A stretch of 64,000 nucleotides of DNA, taken from contig JAJTUP010000001.1 in assembly GCA_021399435.1 (NCBI GenBank), forward strand, positions 310,001 to 374,000, in the 5' to 3' direction. The DNA is from Diaporthe sp. PMI_573 (Eukaryota; Ascomycota; Sordariomycetes; Diaporthales; Diaporthaceae). Position 1 is the first letter of the stretch. Each line of letters opens with the position of its first letter. A program made the translations under genes and the position numbers. This document shows positions 21,723 through 32,808 of this stretch, one piece after another. A model generated the notes under the pieces. That model was given only the letters and a program-made list of their open reading frames with translations. It made no database searches and had not been told where the DNA came from.

Positions 21723-22452
21723 ATGGCACAAGTTCAAACGTAAGTACTGTTGATCGATTCAAAATAATTCTTGGAAGCAACAGGCTGATGTGTGAAAGAC
21801 ATTTCTTTGACCCTGACGAAGCTTGCTGGGACTACATTAAGGCTCTTGTGCAAAGAGGCACCACTTATACCAAAGAGGATGTGAGCCAGCATGTATGGGC
21901 TGAACTCCTGCGCTGCTACTTCCCCAAATGTATGCAAAACTTTCCCACAATATCCTCCTCTGCGGCACTGCATCTATACTCTGCAGCCAATGGTGCCTAG
22001 GAATATACGGCCAACCCCCAGAATACTCTGAAAAAGAGGAAACGAAGTACTAACTTTACATCTTTAAAGGTTACCCTCCGATTCCTCCTGGCCAGCCCGC
22101 GCCTGTGTCCAGAACAAAGTACGGCGTACTAGTACAACCATACCGTGGTCTCCCTTTCTCGGACAATCACACACAGAAACCAGACGTTGTTGTACTTTAA
22201 ATGATACAAACCTTACAGCCGCCCGGCACGCAAGATGCGTATAGAGACGCCCTCTGGGTTGAGTGCAAGGCACCCAGCAAAGACCAACCTTACCAGTGGA
22301 AAACGGTGATGGACGAGGCCGTCACCCGGCTGAATGTCGCTCATTCTGTTCGGAACTTATTTTTGATTATCGACCCACTCTACCTGCAAAATGGACGTCC
22401 AAATCGGTCGAGAATTCGCGACGTCTCTGCTAGCCGCCTGTCAAGTATCTGA
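21723..22452 (+). pseudogene. PD-(D/E)XK nuclease-like fungal protein, interrupted by TAA
   Basis: Model: exon 21723-21739, intron 21740-21783, exon 21784-21992, intron 21993-22069 (weak GTGCCT donor but TACTAAC branch site and in-phase join), exon 22070 onward. The N-terminus reads RHFFDPDEACWDYIKALV. After the second intron come KYGVLVQPYRG and KPDVVVL, then TAA (22198-22200), then in the same frame YRDALWVECKAPSKDQPYQWKTV and a helix VTRLNVAH. The Asp of KPDVVV followed by ECK matches the D...ExK core of the restriction-endonuclease-like fold. Related fungal proteins are widespread unknowns. The single TAA may inactivate it or be an error. Divergence after FLIID suggests a lost C-terminus. 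Confidence 0.5.
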
Positions 22453-23449
22453 AAGGACGTCGATTAGTCCAGAGTGCCTGATCGAGCCCAAGGTGCGCGT
22501 GCGTTAGTCCTGGTAATGTCGTTTTATACTACCGCTAATAGTTCCTCACGGCATTCTTAGATTTCTTGGAAAATATCCTTGCCACTTAGACCAGCCTCCC
22601 TACTTAGCTATAGACAGTCTTCCAGAATGCCTTTAATGTTAACGGCTGATACCTATCAAACAATACCTATAATATCTTTGGAGGGAATATTGCAAGCTGG
22701 GTTACATCTAAGATCAGCAGCTCTTTTGACACAGCTAGAGGACCCAGCCATACGGCTATACGGCAACCTGCGTAACCTATCCAAACCTGCAACAATAATG
22801 CAGAGGCTTATACGGTAGGTATATCTAGTAGAATTCTATCACTTACAAGATATTTTCCATATTTGTTTTACAAGCCCTAGTAGAAAACCTCTTGTAACAA
22901 ATATTGGCAAATGCCTTGACCTTAAAGCCGTAGAAGTAAGATCTGTCTACAAGTATTTTGCATTAACTAAGAAACGGCTTAATATAATTACTAGTCGACT
23001 TGGCGGCTTTGGAGTATTGCTCCTATCCTATAATATTACTCACATAAGGTATGTTTAAGTTTCTATCCGCATCTCCTCTTCTTACCTCCTGGGCGCTAAT
23101 ATTCACGTCCCTTAGATTAGAGAGACGTATACTACTAGAGGGCCCTGAGTTTAATACTATCGTCTATTTGCTTACAGAGCAAGGCGTCTATATCAATAAA
23201 GCCACGTAGTTATACTATAACCTGGCGCAACAATTTTTCTTACGCCGTCATAACGAGGCAATCCATCTTACAGAGGTCTTGTGTCAAAACACAATATCTA
23301 CACACTAATTATCGACAAGAGAGCCTCTGAAACAAATCTTAATTAAGACGGTATATATCAAAGTAAGAACTGCCAATAGCGCCGGGCAGTCAGCCAAGAG
23401 TAACTTACATTATAACAGAGCTGGTCTGTTTACGCCATAAGATACTATA
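22453..23449. other. AT-rich decayed sequence
   Basis: About 1 kb with low GC and frames broken by TAG/TAA. It is the host sequence into which the pogo-type element inserted, and it resumes at 25311. No family recognised. Confidence 0.35.
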
Positions 23450-23492
23450 AGTCGGCCACTGCACATTCGGCCCACCCCCCCATTCGGCCCAC
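23450..23492 (+). repeat. Left terminal inverted repeat of the pogo-type element
   Basis: 43 bp, the exact reverse complement of 25266-25308. It contains the 12-mer ATTCGGCCCACC/ATTCGGCCCACT twice around a run of seven C, so the TIR carries an internal direct repeat likely to be a double transposase site. Confidence 0.9.
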
Positions 23493-23602
23493 TCCACACC
23501 CGCGACCGCGTCAGGTCCACATCTACACAAAAAACGCGTTTTCTCAACGAGTAATTTTTTTTCTTCTCTTCAAACTTTACAAGCACACTCCCTACCCTTC
23601 AA

Positions 23603-25243
23603 TAAAGCCGTATACCAAAGATAACGTACAGTCAGCCCTCGAGGCAATCTCGGCAGGCGCCGGCACACAACAGGCCGCCTCACATTAGGGCATTCCGAGG
23701 AGCACACTTTATAATCGTCGCCACGGCACCCAAAGCCATTCTGATGCTTCAAATTAGCAGATAAGGTTATCGTCGAATCAGGAAACCGAATTAACCCAAT
23801 TTATACTTAATCAGGCGACTCTAGGGCTGCCGTTGACCCATTTTAAATTAAGGTCCTTTGCCAGCCAGATGACCACATCTTAGGCACGACCACTACCGCT
23901 TGGCCGCAACTAGCTGGCCGCTTTTCTCGTAAGAAATCCAGAGATTCGAAGTATTCAAAGCCGTTAGATACACTTTAGCCGCATTAACAACGCCAAAACA
24001 GAGATAATTAAGCCGTGGTTTAACCTCCTTTGCCTTCCGGCTATCCTCAAGGTTTAGCCGAAGAATCGCCACAATACCGACAAAAGAGGCATCGCTAAGG
24101 GCGAGGGATCTAACGGCATAGTCATTAGGCCAGAAGGAAGAAAGCTTATTTATCGAAAAAGCAATGGAGGGAAGATATAGACCTCGTATCTCAAATGCAT
24201 CTCGGCTACAGGCAAGGCATACCCTCCACTCGTCATCTTTAAAAAAAAAACACGTCCAACAGCAATGGTTTAAGACCCTTAAAGGGCATAAGGATTAGGA
24301 GTTCACGGCAACAAAAAACGGCTAGACTAACAATATTATAGCACTTAAATGGCTTCAAAAGATCTTCATTCCGTAGACCGCCCCTAAAGACTCTTCCAAG
24401 TAGCGTTTATTAGTCCTCGATAGTCATAAAAGCCACTATACCTTCAAATTTATGTGGAAATACTTCTCAAATAAGATTTACATTATTTACTTACCGCCAC
24501 ATACATCGCATATACTTCAACCTCTCGACATTAGTGTATTTTCGTCACTAAAAGCGGCATATAAGCACAAAGCCGATAACCTTAGCTTCTGCTTCGAAGA
24601 TACTTTTACAGGCAAGCAACTTTTTCTATAGTACTTTCAAAAGGCACAATTACGTGCCCTCTCGGAAAGAAACATTACCAGTAGGTAGCGAGGGACTGGT
24701 TTGTAGCTAGTCAATATAGCGAAGCCACTAATAAATGCTATTCTTGCCGAGAATGCGGTAAAGGAGGCAAAAGAGGCTAAAATAAAGTCTACCACAAGAA
24801 AGAGAAGGGTCGAAATAGTCACTCCAGTACCCATTACTGTGAAAAAGTCGTTGTTGTCGACGCCGAGGGCATCCCGAGAGCTACGGGTATTACACGAGGT
24901 TTTTAACTAGAGCGATTACTTAAATTATACACGACGGCTTCTCTTCAGGAAGATTGAAAAAGGATACGACGAGAAAGATTAGCAATTAAAGATGCTACTC
25001 CGTAAGAATGAGATCCTCAAGGCGAGGTTGGAAGCCGCAGTATCCGTAAAGAGAAAGAAGGTCAAAACCAGCCCCAACTCGAGGTTTGTCAACATTCGGG
25101 CCATTTAGAGGGCGCAAATTGCAGCCGGAGCGATTAAGGCTGAGTCAGCGGACAAAGAAGGGTCTAATAAAGAGGAAACACCAGAAAATTGCATCGTGGT
25201 GGCGACGACGGGCATTGTCGACGAGGATGAAGTCGAAGGGTAG
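23603..25243 (+). pseudogene. pogo-type transposase relic
   Basis: Order of recognisable parts: HTH psq-like N-terminus (GIPRSTLYNRRHG), CENP-B-type DNA-binding region, then a DDE_1 domain with LLVLDSHKSHYT supplying one catalytic Asp and IYIIYLPPHTSHILQPLDIS, a hallmark of pogo-type transposases. A Lys/Glu-rich coiled-coil tail runs to a stop at 25241-25243, close to the right TIR. Interruptions are almost all TAG/TAA, which suits C-to-T damage of Gln codons. Not functional. Confidence 0.8.
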
Positions 25244-25265
25244 TTGTGGCGGGTGGGCGATTTGG

Positions 25266-25308
25266 GTGGGCCGAATGGGGGGGTGGGCCGAATGTGCAGT
25301 GGCCGACT
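25266..25308 (-). repeat. Right terminal inverted repeat of the pogo-type element
   Basis: Perfect partner of the left TIR, including the seven-base homopolymer (G on this strand), followed directly by the TA target duplication. Confidence 0.9.
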
Positions 25309-25310
25309 TA

Positions 25311-26105
25311 GTACATAAGGACGTAGGTCATGTTATACATCGGCTTGACCACAATTCTAACAAGGCGGGTATTATTCAAGGAAACGCAGCTTACCCTCAG
25401 GATAAGTCTCGTGTCGAGAACCGGTCGCATGGATCTCTGCAACAGCCAGCTCATTTCGACCCAGATCACAGTGTAATCTACAACAAAGAACCCACGGGTC
25501 AGTCACATGAACTGGTCCTTGGAAATATCGATATCACAGATCAAATTTAGGAGAGCATGGAGTCAGATATAAGCGGATTTTACAGTGTGATAGAAAGGTC
25601 CCGGTTAGAAGATATAGGGAATAGATTCTAAACACAGATTGCTTTTACTGTTCCGCCCTTTCCCTGTAATTATTTATACAATACAAAGCTGTGAGCATAC
25701 AGATTTTACGTCCTGCTATGTCTCCCTTCTCGATATCCTGTAGTAAAATTATCTCGCCCTTCTTAAATATAATGATGTTACCAACTTGGCACTTAAATAG
25801 TAATGTAACGAATTGTAATTTAGCGATAGGTAACCTAATCGCTCTCTTTACGGGAAGCTCCTTCCTAAATAAGGGAGAACTGCTGGCGGTGTTGTTACTG
25901 GCGCTAACTGTATTATTAAAGGCTAGCCCTCTGCTCTTTAGTCTCGGTATTACTATACATATTAAAATAGTGTAGTCTTTAACAGATATGCCTTTATCCT
26001 AAAGAGAGAGAATTTAAGGACCTTAGAGTATAGGGCTTTTAATGCAGAAATTTCGCTGCTCTGCCTACTTAAATATAAATTCTTTCTTTATTTATCATAA
26101 GCAGT
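25311..26105. other. Decayed spacer between pogo element and repeat copy A
   Basis: Continues the host sequence interrupted by the pogo-type element. AT content rises after about 25600. No supported gene. Confidence 0.35.
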
Positions 26106-26617
26106 TCTGAAGGTTAGTGGATCGAATGGGTGTCAGGTAGCAGTAGGGTGCCTGGAGGCCTTGTTGGGACGCTTGAGAGTGGTTCGGACAACTTTGTATT
26201 GAATTCGAGTGGGCTTCTGTCAGCCCTCCTCACAGTCCTTCTGACATTGTCTCACCCGCGGGTACGCGAGGGTTGGCTCTGGTGCGCGAATAGAGGGGCA
26301 GGAAAATTCGGCCCTTAGACCTACTATCTTTGGCTTTAAATAACCAGCCAACCCTAACCCTGACAGTAACCAAACTAGGTACAGATAAACTTCAGAAATC
26401 AGACTATCTAATGAGCTAAGTTATATGCTTTTTGGGTAAGAAATAAGGGGAATGCAGAGGTACGAAGTTAGGGTCTTAAAACAGCCCAAAAAATCGACTC
26501 ACGGCCACCAAACTCATCTGCCGGCGTGCACGCCCCATAGGCACTTAGTGAAAATCCAGTGCCAAGTCTAGGGTAACTCTCTGCGTGCAGCGCCCACACA
26601 AGCGTTTCCGTTTAACA
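26106..26617 (-). repeat. Copy A of an unclassified ~520-bp dispersed repeat
   Basis: Minus-strand copy of the sequence also found at 28708-29230 and 42359-42892. In element orientation it begins TGTTAAACGGAAACGC and ends CTTCAGA, with the 3-bp flank AGT repeated on both sides (26103-26105 and 26618-26620). It is inserted in the 3' UTR of a LINE. It contains GGGTTAGGGTTGGCTGG, a palindromic GCGTGCACGC segment and an AAAAAATCGACTC tract; no coding. Confidence 0.75.
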
Positions 26618-27012
26618 AGTAAAAACTAGACTCCTGATATAAAAGCCGTCTAGGCAATAATATAATTTGTAATAGCTATAGGCTGGCTTAATGCTAATTT
26701 CTGGTAAGAGAATAGCTAATAAAAACTAAATACTTTTGACTATTTTTAGCCGCCTTATATTAATTATCTTATACTATAGATAGTAGGCGCTACTTTAGTT
26801 GCTAAGGATAGAATGCTGAATACTTGGAGAAGAGCCTTTAAGCTAGCCAACTAAATATTAATAATGTACGAGAATCTAAAGAAACAGGACAGATAAGAGA
26901 AGACATAAGCTAGAAGTAGAAGATATATGGGCTTACTGAGGAAAGGATCTATTTTTATAAAATGTATTAGTAGTTAGCAGTAGTTGTCTTTTTAGGTCAG
27001 TCTCGCCGGGCG
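26618..27012 (+). mobile_element. 3' UTR and 3' end of a second Tad1-like LINE copy
   Basis: Matches the 3' UTR of the 5.2-10.8 kb LINE (GATAGAATGCTGAATACTTG, then a CGGGCGTAATAAAA end at about 26999-27012) and is followed by a (TG)n-rich tail. It lies head-to-tail before the 5' end of the next LINE, so two copies are stacked in the same orientation. Confidence 0.6.
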
Positions 27013-27150
27013 TAATAAAATGTGTATGTGTGTGTGTATATAAGGTAGGGAAACCTGAAGAGACGAAAAACCTGGAGGCTTTTATTATATACTTTCTCGA
27101 CTCGTGGTTTATTCTGGCGATTTTAGGTGGTACAGCGTGGTAGATTAAGC

Positions 27151-28584
27151 ATGCGCGACGCGACAGTAGCAGACCTCGCACGGCCCGGCGCGCCCCAGAC
27201 TCCCGGGATAGGAGTTAAAGACGCGATCACGGTCGCGTCGGAAGGTAAAGATAATAGCGTTTGCCCACAACAAAGCCCGCAAAAACCAAGCGCGAAAGCT
27301 AGGCAAAACGAGGCAATTCAGGATACACTTGACACAACACTTCTACTCCCAAGAAAACAGAATAGAAGTGCTGCGAGGGGCGCGGCCGCTAATAGAGCGT
27401 AGACAAAGAAAACCGGAAAAAGTGGAGAAAGCAAACAGGCAACACTATAAATACTACAGAAGCAGATAAACAAGCAAACCAATATCCTAAAGATTCTTCT
27501 TAAAGTATAGACAAGGTAGGAGGCTTACAATAAAGTAATGCAGACTAAAATTAGCCAAGTTAAGGAGAAACTCTAGGCGGTTAAGATAGAGTGCCAAGCA
27601 GTTAAAGACAAACTAAGAGACACTAAGCAGCAAATAGCGGACGGCATTATGGCCATAATTGCCGTATAGACCAGCTTAAGCCCATTATATGCAGATATTA
27701 TATGCATACTGCCGACTAGTCTACCAAGCAATATACAGACACTCTTGTCTATATATACCGCCTTATCTACCCTTACTAGTACACTTTACTGTACAATTAA
27801 TACCTTAAGGGTAGAGGAAGATACTAGCAGTAAGACTTTAGCTAATATAATTTAGATAATAGTAGAGGGCAAGATTTGCGCCAAATAAGACGGCTCTTTA
27901 TAGTAATACCGAGTAGTAACCAAGAATCCTAAGAACCTCTACTATATTAGAATTGCCTATAGAGATAAAACCAAATATACAAAGGTTAAATAGATAGTTA
28001 AAGTAAAACTAACCAGAGGAGTATATATCCTATAGGATAATCTCTACCCTATCTGAGTAGATAGTATTAACTATATGACAATACTAGACAAGAGAGGTAA
28101 CCTTTGCATAGAAGCCACTAAGGCTTTAGGTAAAGAAAATAATACCTAAGTCGCAAAGATAGCATGGCTTAGTAATAAAGACAGCTCCAAGGCGTATAGA
28201 TTAATAGTAGTATATTTTAGTAAAGGAGCAAACGTGTAATAACTTCTACAAGAAGGTTTCTTTATTATAGGAGGAGAATCGAGGTATACTAAGAAATTTA
28301 AATAGAGGGAATACCTAAAGTAATGCTATAACGGCTAGGAAATTACTAAATATAATGCTTACTAATGCTATAAACTATAAATCTGTAGAAAATATGCCAA
28401 AAAAGACCATCGCCATATTAAATATACTAAAACTATAGTAAAGTATATTTTCTGTAGAGGCCTGTACAAATTATTTAGTAGAAGCTACTAAAGACTTTAC
28501 CTATCTCGCCATAAGTAGAAAGTTTTGCGTGGTCTAACTAAAAGTAAGGAAACAAGGAACGGTATATAATAGCTTAATGAATAA
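27151..28584 (+). pseudogene. ORF1 relic of the second LINE
   Basis: One frame runs the whole length. It begins MRDATVADLARPGAP, contains a Gln/Lys-rich coiled coil and degenerate zinc knuckles (CYNG...CYK...CRKYAKKDHRH), and is broken only by TAG/TAA codons, mostly where the intact copy has Gln. Compare FSKGANVQQLLQEGFF-type sequence here (with two of the Gln now TAA) with VTKASDARRLLEERYF in the intact ORF1. Confidence 0.7.
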
Positions 28585-28707
28585 TGAGGAAATATAAGAC
28601 GTAGTAGTACTAGCTATCTAGAAACTCTAAGCAAGAAGAATCTAGAGATGTCTTCTAATGACTCCTATAGGGCATTATAAGTAGGTCAAGGTAGTGCCCT
28701 TTATATA

Positions 28708-29230
28708 TGTTAAACGGAAACGCTTGTGTGGGCGCTGCACGCAGAGAGTTACCCTAGACTTGGCACTGGATTTCCTCTAAGTGCCCATGGGGCGTGCACG
28801 CCGGCAGATGAGTTTGGTGGCCGTGAGTCGATTTTTTGGGCTGTTTTAAGACCCTAACTTCGTACCTCTGCATTCCCCTTATTTCTTACCCAAAAAGCAT
28901 ATAACTTAGCTCATTAGATAGTCTGATTTCTGAAGTTTATCTGTACCTAGTTTGGTTACTGTCAGGGTTAGGGTTGGCTGGTTATTTAAAGCCAAAGATA
29001 GTAGGTCTGAGGGCCGAATTTTCCTGCCTCCCTATTTGCGCACCAGAGCCAACCCACGCGTGCCCACCGGTGAGATGATGTCGGAGGGACTGTGAGGAGG
29101 GCTGACAGAAGCCCACTCAAATTCAATGCAAAGTTGTCCAAACCACTCTCAATCGTCCCAACTCGTCTCCAGGCACTCTACTGCGACCCTGCCGTACACA
29201 CACACACTGCTGAAGGCACTAATCTTCAGA
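28708..29230 (+). repeat. Copy B of the unclassified ~520-bp dispersed repeat
   Basis: Plus-strand copy, inverted relative to copy A at 26106-26617, beginning TGTTAAACGG and ending CTTCAGA. ATATA lies directly on both sides (28703-28707 and 29231-29235), consistent with the 3-bp duplication of the other copies or a slightly longer one. The last 70 bp differ from A and C through a CA-rich expansion. Inserted in the LINE between ORF1 and ORF2. Confidence 0.75.
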
Positions 29231-29289
29231 ATATAGAGAGAGGGAAGATGGGCAATTTAGAGCATGCTCTAGATAAATAAGAACATTAA

Positions 29290-31060
29290 AGTAGAATAAG
29301 TACTAATTAACTTATCAAATATAATAGCGGTAATTATACAACTCCCCGAGCAGATAGTTCTAATTATATTAGTTTACGTCTTAATAGTTAACGTCTAGAC
29401 ACTTAGGAATATATACAAGACCCTACAGAAAGTAATAATAGAGGAAAGGCAAGGCTAGGGCACAATAGTAGAGGTAGTAATTATAGGTGACTTTAATTAT
29501 CATAACTAACTTTAGAGAGGGGATAATGTATAGTTGGAAAGATAGGGTAAGGCAGACCTAATTATTAACCTTATAAATAAAATTAGGCTTAGCAACATGC
29601 TTTGTCGGAAGACAAAAACATAGGCCAGAATAGATTACAAAACAACTATTAATCGTGTCCTAGCCTCGGAGGAGATAAAAGAGGCAGTAGTTAAGTATAC
29701 AACGTTAGCAATAAAATATGGACTATTTGTATTCTTTGAGTTCCTCTACTAAGCTGGAACGGCAATGAGTGTCCTATAAGGACAAGGAACAATGTGTCTT
29801 ATCGACAATAACAGTGAGATTCGCTATGCAAGGCTTTAAACAGTAACTTTCCAATCTACTTCTACAAACCAGTGCTCTGTTAGATGCCACTACTTTGCAC
29901 TATAAGTCTTAGTGTTGAGCCGTGCCTAGTCTCCGCCGCTATTCGCGCCGGCGCTGTTAACAAGCTCTCAACCTTAAAACAGACCGGCCCGTCAAGGTTG
30001 AAGCTATCGCGAGACACAAGCTCTAGTCAGACGCCGTCAAGCACCGTCAAAGTGCCTTCGCCATGTGACTCAGGCCTTCAACTTGCCCGAAATAGACCAT
30101 AAAAGCCGCCCTGTCCCAGACTGAGGATCCGGATCGGTTCTGCACAGACTTGTCCCTCAAGATCATTTAAAAACAATCATTCAGCCGAAACCAACACCAC
30201 CACCATACAAGTCGACCCAGTACACGCGTCTAAGACCCTATTAAGCATTTTTCACAGCTGCGGTTAGAACAGACTGCAGGTAAGTTAACCACAATCCACT
30301 ATATAGATATATATTCTAACAGCCTTGCCAGAAACAGCCATAAAAATAGACTTTAACTACAATAAGCAAGTCTATCTTAAAGCAAGAGGGCAGCCCTTGC
30401 ATCAGAGTGCCATAACAAAAACCCATTAATAACGTCGACAAGAATAGATGTGTTTATCAGTACACTGAGAACCTACAAGATCTATTCTCAACAGATCGAG
30501 GACCTTCTAGCTATCAAATCAAAGATTGATAACAGAAAGCCAATGAAACAAAAGGAGTCAGATAGGCTAAGCAGATGGCTTAACAAGGTCTATCAAGCCA
30601 ACTAAAGACTAGTGTAATGGCTTCTAAATACACGTGGTAGCAGAGTACACATAGTTGAATAAAATCAGTTGGAAAACACAATGATAGGTCTTTTAACCTC
30701 ATACCAAGGAGGGTTAGCAATAAAATATAGATCCGATTATCGGGCAATTAAAATAGTCTTTGACGTTTCGGTTCCAATACTAAGGATATAGGACCGACTG
30801 CTGCTTAAGAATAGACCCTGGAAAGAAATAAACCTTAGAATTGCAAGAATACTGGCAACAACCCCGACAGATAACACGGTCCAGCAGAAAACCGACCGAC
30901 TCATAGAGGCGGTACTGGAGGCAATACATGCCTTAACTCCCAAAGCCAGGCCATCACTGTGCACAAAAAGATGGTGGACAACCGACCTTACACAGCTACG
31001 ACACATCTACACCCACTACTTGATATAAAAGAACAAAATATTCTGGGTACAGGAGAAGTT
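29290..31060 (+). pseudogene. ORF2 endonuclease relic of the second LINE, interrupted
   Basis: VIIGDFNYHN followed by GDNV corresponds to AGDFNRHDQLWGGDEV of the intact-like copy (29480-29530). Resumption at about 30740 reads PWKEINLRIARIL, TDRLIEAVLEAIHALTPKA and KRWWTTDLTQLR, matching the C-terminal side of the endonuclease region. Between them lies the 29878-30321 LTR-like insertion plus ~400 bp. Multiple TAG/TAA; dead. Confidence 0.65.
29878..30321 (+). repeat. LTR-like segment inside the LINE relic
   Basis: 444 bp beginning TGTTAGATGCC and ending TATTCTAACA, so the ends are 7-bp inverted repeats TGTTAGA/TCTAACA. It includes CATAAAAGCC as a possible TATA box. GC content is far above its surroundings. 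The following ~400 bp could be a copia-type gag fragment (DLLAIKSK, SRWLNKVYQAN), weakly. No target duplication seen. Confidence 0.4.
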
Positions 31061-31351
31061 GGCAGGACTTTTACAGACTCACTGCCTGGATTTAGACCTG
31101 TGGTAAGACTTTCATAAATGTATGCGCGAACGACCATGACTTGAGAATCTTGCGACGTCTCCTCATGTTCCTATAGTGGCTGATGGCCACCATGCCATGC
31201 ATTGGTAATCGTGCAAAGAGATGAAACGCATGGTTGTCACTATTGGAGGAACAAAGTCTAGATATCGGGTTTAGGACCGTACATTTATATGCGATATAAA
31301 GGCTCTGAATGTATGATGACCCTTGGAGCATGAGTATGGGTATGTCACGTC

Positions 31352-31843
31352 TTACTTCAACGGCTTTAACACCTCCGTCAAATAAAACAGCATTCTCTTC
31401 CCACCAATCACCTGTACATTGGCCACCAGCAACGATGATGACTCGGTACTAACGCCAGTCTCCTTGTTGGTGTCCTTAAAATGCAGGAGGTGCGCGACAC
31501 ACCCTCCGCCAGAGCCGTCCGGCGCATCCCAGCTTTGAATTTCCTTGCTGCTCTGTACGCTCGTCACATTAAGTGCACGAAATTTCTTAACCATTTCGAT
31601 GAAGTCTTGCCGCGAAAGTTGGTCATGATTAAGTCTAAGTGACACGATCAGTTTAACTCCCTCTCACCCAGGCGGAGCCTACCAACACCTGACTTACGTC
31701 GCAGTGAAGCCCTGAGCGAAACTCTCATTCATGGTAGTCGCCGAGACTTTATCGTTTGGCTGATAGAAGGCGCGGTCGTAGAGATCCTCGACCCATTGAC
31801 CAAGGGCAGATGAGATACGTGTGGGTTCAGAGGTGTTGCTCAT
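31352..31843 (-). CDS. Small two-exon protein, possible NTF2/SnoaL-like fold (142 aa)
   Basis: Exons (minus strand) 31843-31698 and 31634-31352 joined in phase 2 across a 63-bp intron (GTAAGT...CTTAG). The N-terminus (ALGQWVEDLYDRAFY), the helix NESFAQGFTATLNHDQLSRQDFIEMVKKF and following strands with a C-terminal LLVANVQVIGGKRMLFYLTEVLKP look like the cone-shaped NTF2/SnoaL fold, common as small fungal unknowns. No catalytic residues can be named. The frame is intact although the gene sits beside LINE remains. Confidence 0.6.
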
Positions 31844-32602
31844 GATGACTGAGAATGAGGTTTGAATGAACGCTGGGAAATATTCAAGATGTCACACAAG
31901 TAACTCAGAGAAGTTATACCTGGAGGGCTTCGCGAGTACTTTATACCCGTTTTCGAGGTGCTCCGTTCGATATAGGGCGTCCGAGTTTGGAATGTATCCG
32001 CATGGATTAAGGTTTATTAGCGTGCGGAATTCCGCATCTAAGGCCCCACATCAGGGCGGGTAAAACGAGCCTTAATTCCTTCCTACACGTGCTAACCAAC
32101 CTTACTAGGACCACTAGAAGCCCCGAAACCATCGTGCACAATCCCTTTTGTCCGCGACCATGATTTCATTAACCGCGAGGCCCTCCTCGACTAGATATAC
32201 CGTACCTGCTCGAGACCAGCTTCCCGTGTGTTATGAACCAACACGTTGACGCCCAGGGGACCCGTTCGGGTGGCCCAGACAACCCGGATCGGATGCCACG
32301 ACGACAGCCCCGCGGCACTAGTTGGCAGAGTGCTAAAAACCCAGCTAACTTAGTAGGGTTATGTGATGGATATATTGGATATAGGTTATCCAAAGTTATC
32401 CAACATAGCTAACTGAAGAGTAAGAATATATAAGGACATGCTGGAAAATAGCTATTCGTTTGGCTACATATGTGCCAAGACTATGTGGCTATGGCGGAAA
32501 CGGCGAGCTGAAATGGTGAGTGGGTTGCACTGCACAGGAGCAGCAAAGATGTTCTCTGTTATGATCACACTAAACCTTTGTGGGGTTCAGTAGGTAACCT
32601 GT
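31844..32602. other. Intergenic
   Basis: About 760 bp. It includes the promoter of the minus-strand small gene and a TATATAAGGACATGC stretch at about 32427 resembling the TATA region of the LTR at 41.4 kb, so an LTR fragment is possible. No gene. Confidence 0.35.
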
Positions 32603-32808
32603 TGTAACGGTCCAAACAAGTATCAAGGTGCAACGAGCTGGATGACTATGACGAGTAGATCCAAGATGGAGAGGAAAAGAGAAACAGTCTCTCGCAGGTC
32701 CGCCACGGTTCCCCCCGCTCCTCAATAAGCTCTGAACAGTGCTTACGTAAGCTAGGAGTGTGATTGACCGAAGGCGGGTGAGGCCTCGTACGGGCCCAGC
32801 CCGTCACA
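32603..32808. repeat. Solo LTR with CCTGT target duplication
   Basis: 206 bp starting TGTAACGG and ending CCGTCACA (imperfect inverted ends), flanked on both sides by CCTGT (32598-32602 and 32809-32813). A 5-bp direct duplication is what LTR-retrotransposon integration leaves. Its right end (GGGCCCAGCCCGTCACA) matches that of the LTR-like segment at 36915-37486. Confidence 0.7.

Larger units (their letters stand above)
23450..25308 (+). mobile_element. pogo/Fot1-type DNA transposon (Tc1-mariner superfamily), inactive
   Basis: The 1859-bp element is bounded by perfect 43-bp terminal inverted repeats (starting AGTCGGCCACTGCACATTCG) and flanked by TA on both sides (23448-23449 and 25309-25310), as in Tc1-mariner. 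Length matches Fot1-like elements of about 1.9 kb. The interior encodes a decayed pogo-type transposase on the plus strand. Confidence 0.88.
27013..31060 (+). mobile_element. Second Tad1-like LINE, heavily mutated and split by two insertions
   Basis: Carries an ORF1 relic (27151-28584) and pieces of the ORF2 endonuclease (about 29290-29790 and 30700-31060) in plus orientation. Their amino-acid patterns match ORF1 and ORF2 of the GC-rich LINE at 5.2-10.8 kb. It is interrupted by repeat copy B and by an LTR-like segment, and ends before any reverse transcriptase. Start and end are approximate. Confidence 0.7.
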
